Shown piece after piece: positions 15,562-21,278 of a DNA stretch of 21,278 nt. How positions within the stretch are numbered: the first letter of the stretch is position 1; each line of letters opens with the position of its first letter. Where the stretch lies: the NCBI GenBank assembly GCA_016937915.1, contig JAFGVR010000259.1:1-21278 (forward strand), read 5' to 3'. The notes below the pieces were generated by a model, which did not search any database, was not told where the DNA came from, and saw only the letters and a list, made by a program, of their open reading frames with translations. Both the position numbers and the translations under genes were made by a program. Source of the DNA: Campylobacterales bacterium. Lineage in GTDB: Bacteria; Campylobacterota; Campylobacteria; Campylobacterales; Sulfurimonadaceae.

Positions 15562-17187
15562 ATGGATAGTGCATTATTTATGATTGTTGTCGCTCTTGGT
15601 GTTTCAACTATACTAAATCTTTTACTAAAACGAATCGGTGTATCACAGATAATAGGTTATATATTTACAGGTACCGTTTTAGCTTACAGTTTTGCTTTAC
15701 AAGAATCACACGGCTCAGAAACACTAGAACATATAGGTGAGTTTGGTATAGTTTTTTTGATGCTTACTATAGGTCTTGAGATATCGCTTAGTAAGATGAA
15801 TAATATGAAAAATGATATTTTTGGAAATGGTTTTATGCAAGCTACATTTACCGCTATTGCTATATTATCTATATCTTTTTTCATGTTTGAGCTAGATTTT
15901 AAAACATCTCTTATTATAGGTACAGCTTTTGCATTGTCATCAACTGCAGTAGTGCTTAGCTATCTTAAATCTTCAAAAGAGATATATGCACCTTATGGAC
16001 AAAGAGCTACTGGGATACTTATATTTCAAGATATCGCAGTTATCCCACTTTTAATCCTTTTGGGATTTTTAACAACTGAGGGGAATGAATCTGTTTGGGT
16101 TATCTTAAGTGATACTTTTATAAGTGCTGTTTTGGTTATCTCTATCTTGTTTGTTATAGGTAGAAAAGTTGTTTCATGGTTACTTCATTTTTCAGCATCT
16201 TCAGAGGTTGATGAGCTTTTTATGGGTTCAGTTTTATTTATAGTTATCAGTGCATCACTGCTTGCATCATTTTTTGGTTTTACATATTCACTTGGAGCTT
16301 TTGTAGCTGGTATGCTTATAGCTGAAACAAAATATCACCATAAAGTTGAATATGATATAGCACCTTTTAAAGATATATTGCTTGGTACATTTTTTATAGT
16401 AGTTGGAATGAAAATAGATTTGATCTATTTTGTAAACCATATTGGGATGATTGTAGCTCTTTTTGCATCTGTTTTAGTTCTAAAAACTGTAATAACTTTT
16501 ATAGCTCTAAAAATATCTAAAAATGATAATTCAACAGCTCTAAAAACTGCTTTATCTATCTCTCAAATAGGTGAGTTTTCATTTGTGATATTTGCAGTTG
16601 CAAGTATGGGTGGTCTTTTAGATAAAGAGCTTGAGGCATTTTTACTATTAACTATTATATTGTCCATGATGGTTACACCATTTTTTATCTCACATATAAA
16701 CTCTTTTGTTGATAAATTTATAGAAGATAAAAAAAGTACCCTTTTAGATAAAAAAGATTTTAAATCTCGTCAAGGGCATATCATAGTTTGTGGATATAGT
16801 GATATAGGGGTATCAGTTTCTGAGCATTTAGATGAGATGAAAGCTCCTTATGTAGTGATAGATAATAACCCTAAAAATGTAAGAGAAGCACAAAGAAAAG
16901 GGATAGAAGTTTACTTAGGCGATATGTCAAAACTATCTATGATAGAGGCCCTTAATGCCGAGAAAGCTGCATCTATAATTGTAACTTTGGATAATATAGA
17001 TAAGAAAAAAGCTGTTTGTGAAACAGTTAGAAAATATACAAAAGATATCCATTTAGTGGCTAAAATCGTATCTCAAGAGGAGAGGGAAAAACTAAAAGGG
17101 ATAGATATCGATGTTATAGTTGATGGAAAATATGAAGTTGGACGAATACTAGCTGATAAAATGATGGTTTGTCAGATGAGAATTTAA
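15562..17187 (+). CDS. Kef-type cation/proton antiporter with C-terminal TrkA-N (RCK) domain
   Basis: A 541-residue protein. Residues ~1-390 form a CPA2 membrane domain with about 12 helices: HIGEFGIVFLMLTIGLEIS (57-75), FALSSTAVVLSYL (123-135) and FQDIAVIPLLILL (155-167, with Q156/D157 in the transport core), then YSLGAFVAGMLIAET. Residues ~403-541 form a cytoplasmic TrkA-N nucleotide-binding domain beginning GHIIVCGYSDIG, where the second Gly of the usual GxGxxG is Ser, followed by VVIDNNP and GDMSK. The family performs K+ or Na+ efflux in exchange for protons, gated through the RCK domain; glutathione control as in E. coli KefB/C is not shown. ATG at 15562 has AAGGAT seven nt upstream. It is monocistronic, ending before the convergent gltX. 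Confidence 0.92.
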   Translation: MDSALFMIVVALGVSTILNLLLKRIGVSQIIGYIFTGTVLAYSFALQESHGSETLEHIGEFGIVFLMLTIGLEISLSKMNNMKNDIFGNGFMQATFTAIAILSISFFMFELDFKTSLIIGTAFALSSTAVVLSYLKSSKEIYAPYGQRATGILIFQDIAVIPLLILLGFLTTEGNESVWVILSDTFISAVLVISILFVIGRKVVSWLLHFSASSEVDELFMGSVLFIVISASLLASFFGFTYSLGAFVAGMLIAETKYHHKVEYDIAPFKDILLGTFFIVVGMKIDLIYFVNHIGMIVALFASVLVLKTVITFIALKISKNDNSTALKTALSISQIGEFSFVIFAVASMGGLLDKELEAFLLLTIILSMMVTPFFISHINSFVDKFIEDKKSTLLDKKDFKSRQGHIIVCGYSDIGVSVSEHLDEMKAPYVVIDNNPKNVREAQRKGIEVYLGDMSKLSMIEALNAEKAASIIVTLDNIDKKKAVCETVRKYTKDIHLVAKIVSQEEREKLKGIDIDVIVDGKYEVGRILADKMMVCQMRI

Positions 17188-17197
17188 ATGGTTTTAT

Positions 17198-17236
17198 TTT
17201 TCCATTTGGATATACATTATTTATCCAAATGGAAAA
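17198..17236. terminator. Perfect 15-bp inverted repeat between convergent genes
   Basis: Arms 17198-17212 (TTTTCCATTTGGATA) and 17222-17236 pair perfectly around a 9-nt loop, placed between the stop codons of the Kef-type gene and gltX. The position suggests a shared bidirectional terminator. The stem is A/T-rich at its base and neither side has a long uninterrupted U-tract, so termination efficiency is uncertain. Confidence 0.6.
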
Positions 17237-17245
17237 TTAACTATT

Positions 17246-18634
17246 TTATAACTCTATCCCCGTAGCGTTATCTATCCTCTTTAGCGTCTCATCTTTACCG
17301 ATAACCGCCATAACTACATCAAGTCCAGGGCCACCCATCTTACCTAAAAGGGCAATGCGAAGTGGTTGACCGATTTTTCCAAAACCTATCTCCATCTCGT
17401 TTATCACCTCTTCCATAACATGGTGATAATCACTTGGAAGATGCAACTCATCTTTTAGAGTAAGTTTTTCTCTAAAGTTTTCCAAAATTGTTTTTGTATC
17501 ATCTTTGTAAGCTTTTTTGTAAGCTTTTTCATCATAAGATGTTGGAGTCTCTAAGATCTCTTGTATCATAGGTACCATATCTTTTAGAGTTTTAGCTCTC
17601 TCTTTTATAGCATCTAAAAGTATCTCTTTTTTATCGTGTGATGACAAAACTAACCCATAAGACTCTAAAAGCTCAGCAAGTTTATCATTTGGTGTATTTT
17701 TTATATAGTGACCATTTAACCAATCAAGTTTTTCAGTGTTGTATATAGATGCTGACTTGTTTATATCTTTTGGATTGAAAAGCTCTCTCATCTCATCCAT
17801 GCTAAATATCTCTTGATCCCCATGACTCCACCCTAAACGAACTAAAAAGTTTAGAAGTGCCTCAGGTGTGTAACCCATCTCTTTGTAAGCCATAACATCT
17901 GTAGCACCATCTCTTTTTGATAGTTTTTTACCCTCAGAGTTGTGGATCATCGGTACATGGTAAAAACTTGGGATCTCAAACCCAAGAGCTTCATAAACTA
18001 CTATCTGCTTAGGTGTGTTAGATAAATGGTCATCCCCACGGATAACTTGATTTATCCCCATAAGTGCATCATCAATCGCTACAACAAAGTTGTAAGTTGG
18101 ACTTCCATCAGCACGAGCGATGATAAAATCATCTAAAATATCTTCAGCTTTGAAAACTATATCACCCTTTACACCATCACGAACAACTATCTCACCACTT
18201 TGTGGAGCTTTGATGCGGATAACTGGACTAACACCCTCTGGAGCAGTTCCTGTAAAATCGCGGTATCTTCCATCATACATAGCTCTTTGTTTGTTAGCCA
18301 TCTGAGTCTCTCTAAGGGTTTCTAGCTCCTCTTTACTCATATAACACTTATAAGCCTTACCCTCATCAAGAAGTTGTTTGATGTACTTTGCGTATATATC
18401 ATCGCGTTTGCTTTGATACTCTATCTCACCATCATGCTCAAGCCCAAGCCAAGCAAATGCATCTAATATAGCCTGAGCAGCTTCCTCTGAATTTCTAGCT
18501 TTATCAGTATCTTCGATGCGAAGAAAAAATTTACCACCGTTTTTTCTAGCCCAAAGATAAGAGAAAAGAGCAGTTCTAAGTCCACCGATATGAAGATACC
18601 CTGTCGGAGATGGGGCAAAACGAGTTACAACCAT
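17246..18634 (-). CDS. gltX: Glutamyl-tRNA synthetase (GltX1 type)
   Basis: A 462-residue class I aminoacyl-tRNA synthetase charging tRNA-Glu. It has the HIGH motif as HIGG (15-18, in SPTGYLHIGGLRTA), FLRIEDTD, FIIARADGSPTYNF, QVIRGDDHLSNTP and the KMSKS motif as KLSKR (237-241). Campylobacterota usually carry two GltX enzymes; the sequence, by memory of H. pylori GltX1 (DDFIIARSDGTPTYNFVV), fits GltX1, the one that charges tRNA-Glu rather than mischarging tRNA-Gln, but a tree would be needed to be sure. The ATG at 18634 has AAGG 7 nt upstream; a GTG two codons earlier is less likely. It is divergent from the SurA-like gene across about 60 nt. Confidence 0.96.
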   Translation of the reverse strand: MVVTRFAPSPTGYLHIGGLRTALFSYLWARKNGGKFFLRIEDTDKARNSEEAAQAILDAFAWLGLEHDGEIEYQSKRDDIYAKYIKQLLDEGKAYKCYMSKEELETLRETQMANKQRAMYDGRYRDFTGTAPEGVSPVIRIKAPQSGEIVVRDGVKGDIVFKAEDILDDFIIARADGSPTYNFVVAIDDALMGINQVIRGDDHLSNTPKQIVVYEALGFEIPSFYHVPMIHNSEGKKLSKRDGATDVMAYKEMGYTPEALLNFLVRLGWSHGDQEIFSMDEMRELFNPKDINKSASIYNTEKLDWLNGHYIKNTPNDKLAELLESYGLVLSSHDKKEILLDAIKERAKTLKDMVPMIQEILETPTSYDEKAYKKAYKDDTKTILENFREKLTLKDELHLPSDYHHVMEEVINEMEIGFGKIGQPLRIALLGKMGGPGLDVVMAVIGKDETLKRIDNATGIEL

Positions 18635-18695
18635 ATACACACCTTGTTAAAAAATTAGTGTAATTTTAGAGAAATGTTTGTTAAAGGTGGGTAAA

Positions 18696-19562
18696 ATGGC
18701 ATCTTATTTTAAAACAGGTGTTAATGCGATGGGTAAGATATTTTTGATTTTAGTTTTTGTTGCTTCTTTATATGGGGAGATAATTGGTGGGGTGAGTGCT
18801 GTTGTAAAAGGTGAAGCTATCACTATGGCTGATGTTAAGAGAGAGATGAAGCTGTCAAAATCTGATTCTGCTCAAGCTGTAAATAATCTAATCCGTAAAA
18901 AACTAGAAGAGATAGAGATAAAAGAGAAAAGGATAACTGCCGATTCTAGCGAAGTTTATGAAGAGATAAAAAAATCTGCTGCTAGAAACAACATGGATGT
19001 AAATCAGTTTTACGAAGCGGTTAGAAACTCAAGCGGACTTAGTTCAGATGAGCTAAAAGAGAGCATAAAACACAGAATCCTTAGCCAAAAACTTCACGCT
19101 TCTATCGCTTACTCTCATGTATCTCAACCAACTGATGATGAGATAAACGAGTACTTTGAGCTTCACAAAAAAGAGTTTAACCATCCAAACGCTTTTGATG
19201 TTGTGATATACCAAGCAAACGATGCTAACAGACTAAAAAAGAAGGTAAACAACCCTATGTTTTACGCACCAGACATCGCTACAAACGAGCAAACTCTCCC
19301 TTATGATAGGATAACTCCAGAGTTAGCAAATATATTAAACCAAACAGAAGTTGGGACATTTTCTCAGATAATGGCTAACGAGCAAGGTGGATATATGACT
19401 TTTTATCTAAAAGGTGTACAAGGTGAGGGGAGTGCATCTGTAGATATGGTAAAAAATGAGATAATCAACAAATTGATGGATAACAAAAGAGAGCAGGTTT
19501 TGTCTGATTATTTTGCAAAACTACAACAAAACGCTGACATAAAAATCATAAGACTACCTTAA
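18696..19562 (+). CDS. SurA-like periplasmic chaperone/peptidyl-prolyl isomerase
   Basis: A secreted protein of about 288 residues. After a signal peptide (KIFLILVFVASLYG) it has IIGGVSAVVKGEAITMADVK, the usual SurA/PrsA N-terminal start, a helical chaperone domain (LIRKKLEEIEIKEK, QPTDDEINEYFELHKKEF), a weakly conserved parvulin-like stretch (FDVVIYQAND to QGGYMTFYLKGV), and a final long helix. It should assist folding of outer-membrane proteins in the periplasm. Isomerase activity is doubtful because parvulin signature residues are not obvious. I chose the ATG at 18696 for its strong AAAGGTGGG site; the ATG at 18729 gives a more compact signal peptide and is a real alternative. Gene order with gltX resembles C. 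jejuni Cj1288c-Cj1289, whose product is a SurA-like chaperone. Confidence 0.82.
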   Translation: MASYFKTGVNAMGKIFLILVFVASLYGEIIGGVSAVVKGEAITMADVKREMKLSKSDSAQAVNNLIRKKLEEIEIKEKRITADSSEVYEEIKKSAARNNMDVNQFYEAVRNSSGLSSDELKESIKHRILSQKLHASIAYSHVSQPTDDEINEYFELHKKEFNHPNAFDVVIYQANDANRLKKKVNNPMFYAPDIATNEQTLPYDRITPELANILNQTEVGTFSQIMANEQGGYMTFYLKGVQGEGSASVDMVKNEIINKLMDNKREQVLSDYFAKLQQNADIKIIRLP

Positions 19563-20002
19563 TGCTAAGTGACAAAAACTTCATAAACATAGCTACCGAG
19601 ATAGCATCTGCTTCTAAGTGTGTATCTAAACAAGTGGGTGCGGTTATCGTAAAAGATGGTCGCATCCTAAGCACTGGCTACAACGGAACTCCAGCTGGTT
19701 ACACCAACTGCTCCGAGCACTGGAGAGGCGAATACACAAAAGATCATCACGATTGGTCAAAAACTTATGAGATACACGCTGAGATGAACGCAATCATCTG
19801 GGCTGCTAGAAAAGGGATAAGCATCGAGGGAGCTACCATCTATGTAACCCTTGAGCCTTGCAGTGAGTGTAGCAAAAACCTCATAGCAAGTGGCATCAAA
19901 AGGATAGTTTATGCAAAAGAGTATGAACACACCCACTCAGAAACTATCTCAAAATTTATAAAAGATAACGGTGTGGTTATAGAGAAGTTGGAAAATAACT
20001 AA
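19562..20002 (+). CDS. Deoxycytidylate (dCMP) deaminase
   Basis: A 146-residue zinc-dependent deaminase converting dCMP to dUMP for thymidylate synthesis. Zinc and catalytic residues are H72 and E74 in EIHAEMNAI and C100/C103 in LEPCSECSKN. ILSTGYNGTPAG and the Cys50-containing TNCSEHWRGE insertion are typical of dCMP deaminases such as ComEB rather than tRNA or cytosine deaminases. The ATG overlaps the TAA of the SurA-like gene by one base (TAATG), so the two are translationally coupled. It ends 6 nt before the convergent YdcZ-type gene, with no room for a separate terminator. Confidence 0.93.
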   Translation: MLSDKNFINIATEIASASKCVSKQVGAVIVKDGRILSTGYNGTPAGYTNCSEHWRGEYTKDHHDWSKTYEIHAEMNAIIWAARKGISIEGATIYVTLEPCSECSKNLIASGIKRIVYAKEYEHTHSETISKFIKDNGVVIEKLENN

Positions 20003-20008
20003 CTTCCC

Positions 20009-20455
20009 CTACACCGAACTCCTCAAAGACAAAAAACTCCCCACTATCACAAAAACAACCCCTATCACTTTTTCAGTAGTTATCACCCTTGGTGTGAGGT
20101 TTAACGCCCCTATGTGGTCATAAAACAAAGATGCACTCAAAAATGCGATGATAAAAAGGAAAGATGTAGCCAAAGCTCCTATGGATGGGAACGAGATAGC
20201 AAATACTAGGATGATGAAAAATCCACACGCACCACCTACCAAGAGAGATGCATCTAACTTTTCAACAGACAACTTAATCCCATTTTTTGAGGTGATGATG
20301 TAAAAGATTATCACAAGTGATAGCACCACTAAAGAGTTGGCAAGCAGTACTGTTTTTAAGTCAAGCTTATCTTTCCAGTAGCCGTTAAAAAGCCCCTGAG
20401 TACTAGATGCCACCCCAGCTAAAAGTGTCAAAAATGCTATAAATAACTTAACCAA
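20009..20455 (-). CDS. YdcZ/DUF606-type DMT-superfamily membrane protein
   Basis: A 148-residue protein with about five transmembrane helices, the size of a single DMT half-unit. LLAGVASSTQGLFNGYW at the start and SASLFYDHIGALNLTPRVIT followed by GVVFVIVGSFL at the end match the YdcZ (DUF606) pattern. Single-unit members are thought to act as dimers; the substrate is unknown. The start is TTG at 20455, fixed by GAGGAG (20461-20466) 5 nt upstream; no nearby ATG fits. It overlaps the nucleotidyltransferase end by 8 nt, so it is the last gene of that small operon. Confidence 0.78.
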   Translation of the reverse strand: MVKLFIAFLTLLAGVASSTQGLFNGYWKDKLDLKTVLLANSLVVLSLVIIFYIITSKNGIKLSVEKLDASLLVGGACGFFIILVFAISFPSIGALATSFLFIIAFLSASLFYDHIGALNLTPRVITTEKVIGVVFVIVGSFLSLRSSV

Positions 20456-20993
20456 AATATCTCCTCAAATTCTCATCTGTGTTTGCATTAAAATGGATAC
20501 TCTCATCATCAACCTCTAGATGCACACACTCTTTACAACTCTCTACCCAATAATCAAGTCGCATCATATATGAACTTAAAAGCTCATCTCTCATAGATGC
20601 ATCTATCTTGATAGGGGGTGCTTTTTTACCACCATGTGATGCAGTAGCTACCAAAGAGGGTGAGTTTAAAAGTGTCTCAAAAACACCTTTTTTTGGCATC
20701 GGTCTATCTATGTGGCAAAATAGTAAAACCTCATCATCAAGGTTTAAAAATGCAGATTTTACAGATGAGAACATCCCATCTTTGTAATTTTTGTTATGAA
20801 TTATCTTCACATCTTTTCTTATCACACCCTTTATCTTCTCAAACTCGCATCCAAGCACCACTACACACTCATAGCCATAAGAGAGAACTTTATCTATCTG
20901 CTTATTTATCAGATACTCCCCATCCACCTCATAAAGCTGTTTCATCCCACTAGTTCTGCTTGACTCACCAGCTGCTAGTAAAACCACCCTCAC
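20448..20993 (-). CDS. MobA/MocA-like nucleotidyltransferase
   Basis: A 181-residue MobA-like NTP transferase. MRVVLLAAGESSRTSGMKQL carries the nucleotide-binding signature LAAGxSSRxxxxKxL. LLFCHIDRPM replaces the usual 'CDQP' region, retaining the Asp; FNANTDENLRRYF fits the terminal 'NiNTpeDL' motif. Related enzymes attach CMP or GMP to molybdopterin. Because it directly follows a FAD-subunit fragment of a molybdenum hydroxylase, a MocA-like role in making molybdopterin cytosine dinucleotide is the best guess, though other nucleotidyl transfers are possible. The start is GTG at 20993, overlapping the upstream TGA as GTGA; the SD is weak, pointing to coupled translation. Confidence 0.78.
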   Translation of the reverse strand: MRVVLLAAGESSRTSGMKQLYEVDGEYLINKQIDKVLSYGYECVVVLGCEFEKIKGVIRKDVKIIHNKNYKDGMFSSVKSAFLNLDDEVLLFCHIDRPMPKKGVFETLLNSPSLVATASHGGKKAPPIKIDASMRDELLSSYMMRLDYWVESCKECVHLEVDDESIHFNANTDENLRRYFG

Positions 20994-21278
20994 TTTTCAA
21001 ACCCTTTTAGTGCATCTTTTATCATATTAAAAAGCACCTTTTGTCTATACTCTTTGGTTGAGCGAAATGAGCTTGATGGTGATGTGTCTTTTGATATGGC
21101 ATCTTTTATCTCTTCATCGCTAAATTTAGAGGAGTTTAAAAGCTCTTCAAGATGGAAAAACCTTAATGGATACGGATTTAAAGATGCTCCGCTATAATGC
21201 ACCCCTAAAATCGAACCAGTAAAATCAGTTTTCTTATTTCTAAGATGTTAAAATTGAAATAGAAAAATAGGGATAAAA
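20990..21278 (-). pseudogene. C-terminus of a molybdenum hydroxylase FAD subunit (CoxM/XdhB-like), apparently frameshifted
   Basis: Reading leftward, SILGVHYSGASLNPYPLR, HLEELLNSSKFSDEEIKDAI and SFRSTKEYRQKVLFNMIKDAL resemble the CO dehydrogenase flavoprotein C-terminal domain ('G...tP.R..eaE..L.g..l.ee.i.......i.p..d.r.s.eYR..l...l...al'). This frame is closed by TAA at 21248-21250 and has no credible start: the GTG at 21202 lacks a spaced SD. The frame one base off is open from the window edge and reads FYPYFSISILTS, which is just what the family has before this point. Dropping one base of the AA at 21242-21243 joins the two as ...SILTS-RNKKTDF.... So this is either a real frameshift, a sequencing indel, or less likely programmed slippage. 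The N-terminal FAD-binding part is outside the window. Homology is judged by eye. Confidence 0.6.

Noticed and set aside
20660..20953. Plus-strand open frame of 97 codons opposite the MobA-like gene
   Set aside because: The His/Ser/Leu-rich translation looks like the antisense of a real coding frame, and the minus-strand gene has clear motifs and coupled overlaps.
1..21278. CRISPR arrays, rRNA/tRNA genes, insertion sequences, riboswitches
   Set aside because: Intergenic gaps are all under 200 nt. I found no repeated spacers, cloverleaf structures, transposase motifs or conserved riboswitch cores.

Overview
The window reads as a chromosomal segment of a Campylobacterota bacterium (formerly Epsilonproteobacteria), most like Sulfurimonas and relatives. 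The reasons are low G+C, -10 boxes preceded by A/T tracts rather than clear -35 boxes, tandem DUF3373 outer-membrane proteins, a DUF1104 small secreted protein, a GltX1-type glutamyl-tRNA synthetase, and gene pairs I recall from Campylobacter/Helicobacter: topA near bioB, pyrG next to recJ, and gltX divergent from a SurA-like chaperone. The genus is an inference; no search was run. The window holds 21 protein genes or gene remnants, one of them (yaaA) cut by the left edge. I see no rRNA, tRNA, CRISPR array or insertion sequence.

Left block (1-6133, all minus). A tightly packed series runs leftward from topA: topA, a small antitoxin-like gene, a PIN-domain toxin, a YfcE/MJ0936-type phosphodiesterase, bioB, a CPA2-type cation/proton antiporter, an AMMECR1-like protein, and yaaA running off the edge. 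Gaps are 20 nt or less, with several ATGA or 8-nt overlaps, so this is probably one operon. The toxin/antitoxin pair is much more A+T-rich than its neighbours and looks inserted.

Second block (6234-8598, minus). A DUF1104 secreted protein, an OmpR-type response regulator, a HisKA sensor kinase and a one-heme periplasmic cytochrome c form a compact, overlapping operon.

Third block (8738-12151, minus). Two tandem DUF3373 porin-like paralogues each have their own promoter-like sequence. A strong hairpin plus T-tract between them is oriented for the opposite (plus) strand.

Fourth block (12247-18634). pyrG and recJ lie on the minus strand. A Kef-type antiporter with an RCK domain runs divergently from pyrG. 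gltX is convergent with the Kef gene, and a perfect 15-bp inverted repeat sits between their ends.

Right block (18696-21278). A SurA-like chaperone is translationally coupled to a dCMP deaminase (plus). Convergent to these is a minus-strand group: a FAD-subunit C-terminal domain of a molybdenum hydroxylase with an apparent frameshift at the window edge, a MobA/MocA-like nucleotidyltransferase, and a YdcZ-type membrane protein.

Most of the window is ordinary housekeeping sequence. The points most worth checking are the BioB with altered auxiliary cluster residues, the PIN toxin missing a catalytic Asp inside a biosynthetic operon, the plus-strand terminator between the porins, and the frameshifted molybdenum hydroxylase subunit.
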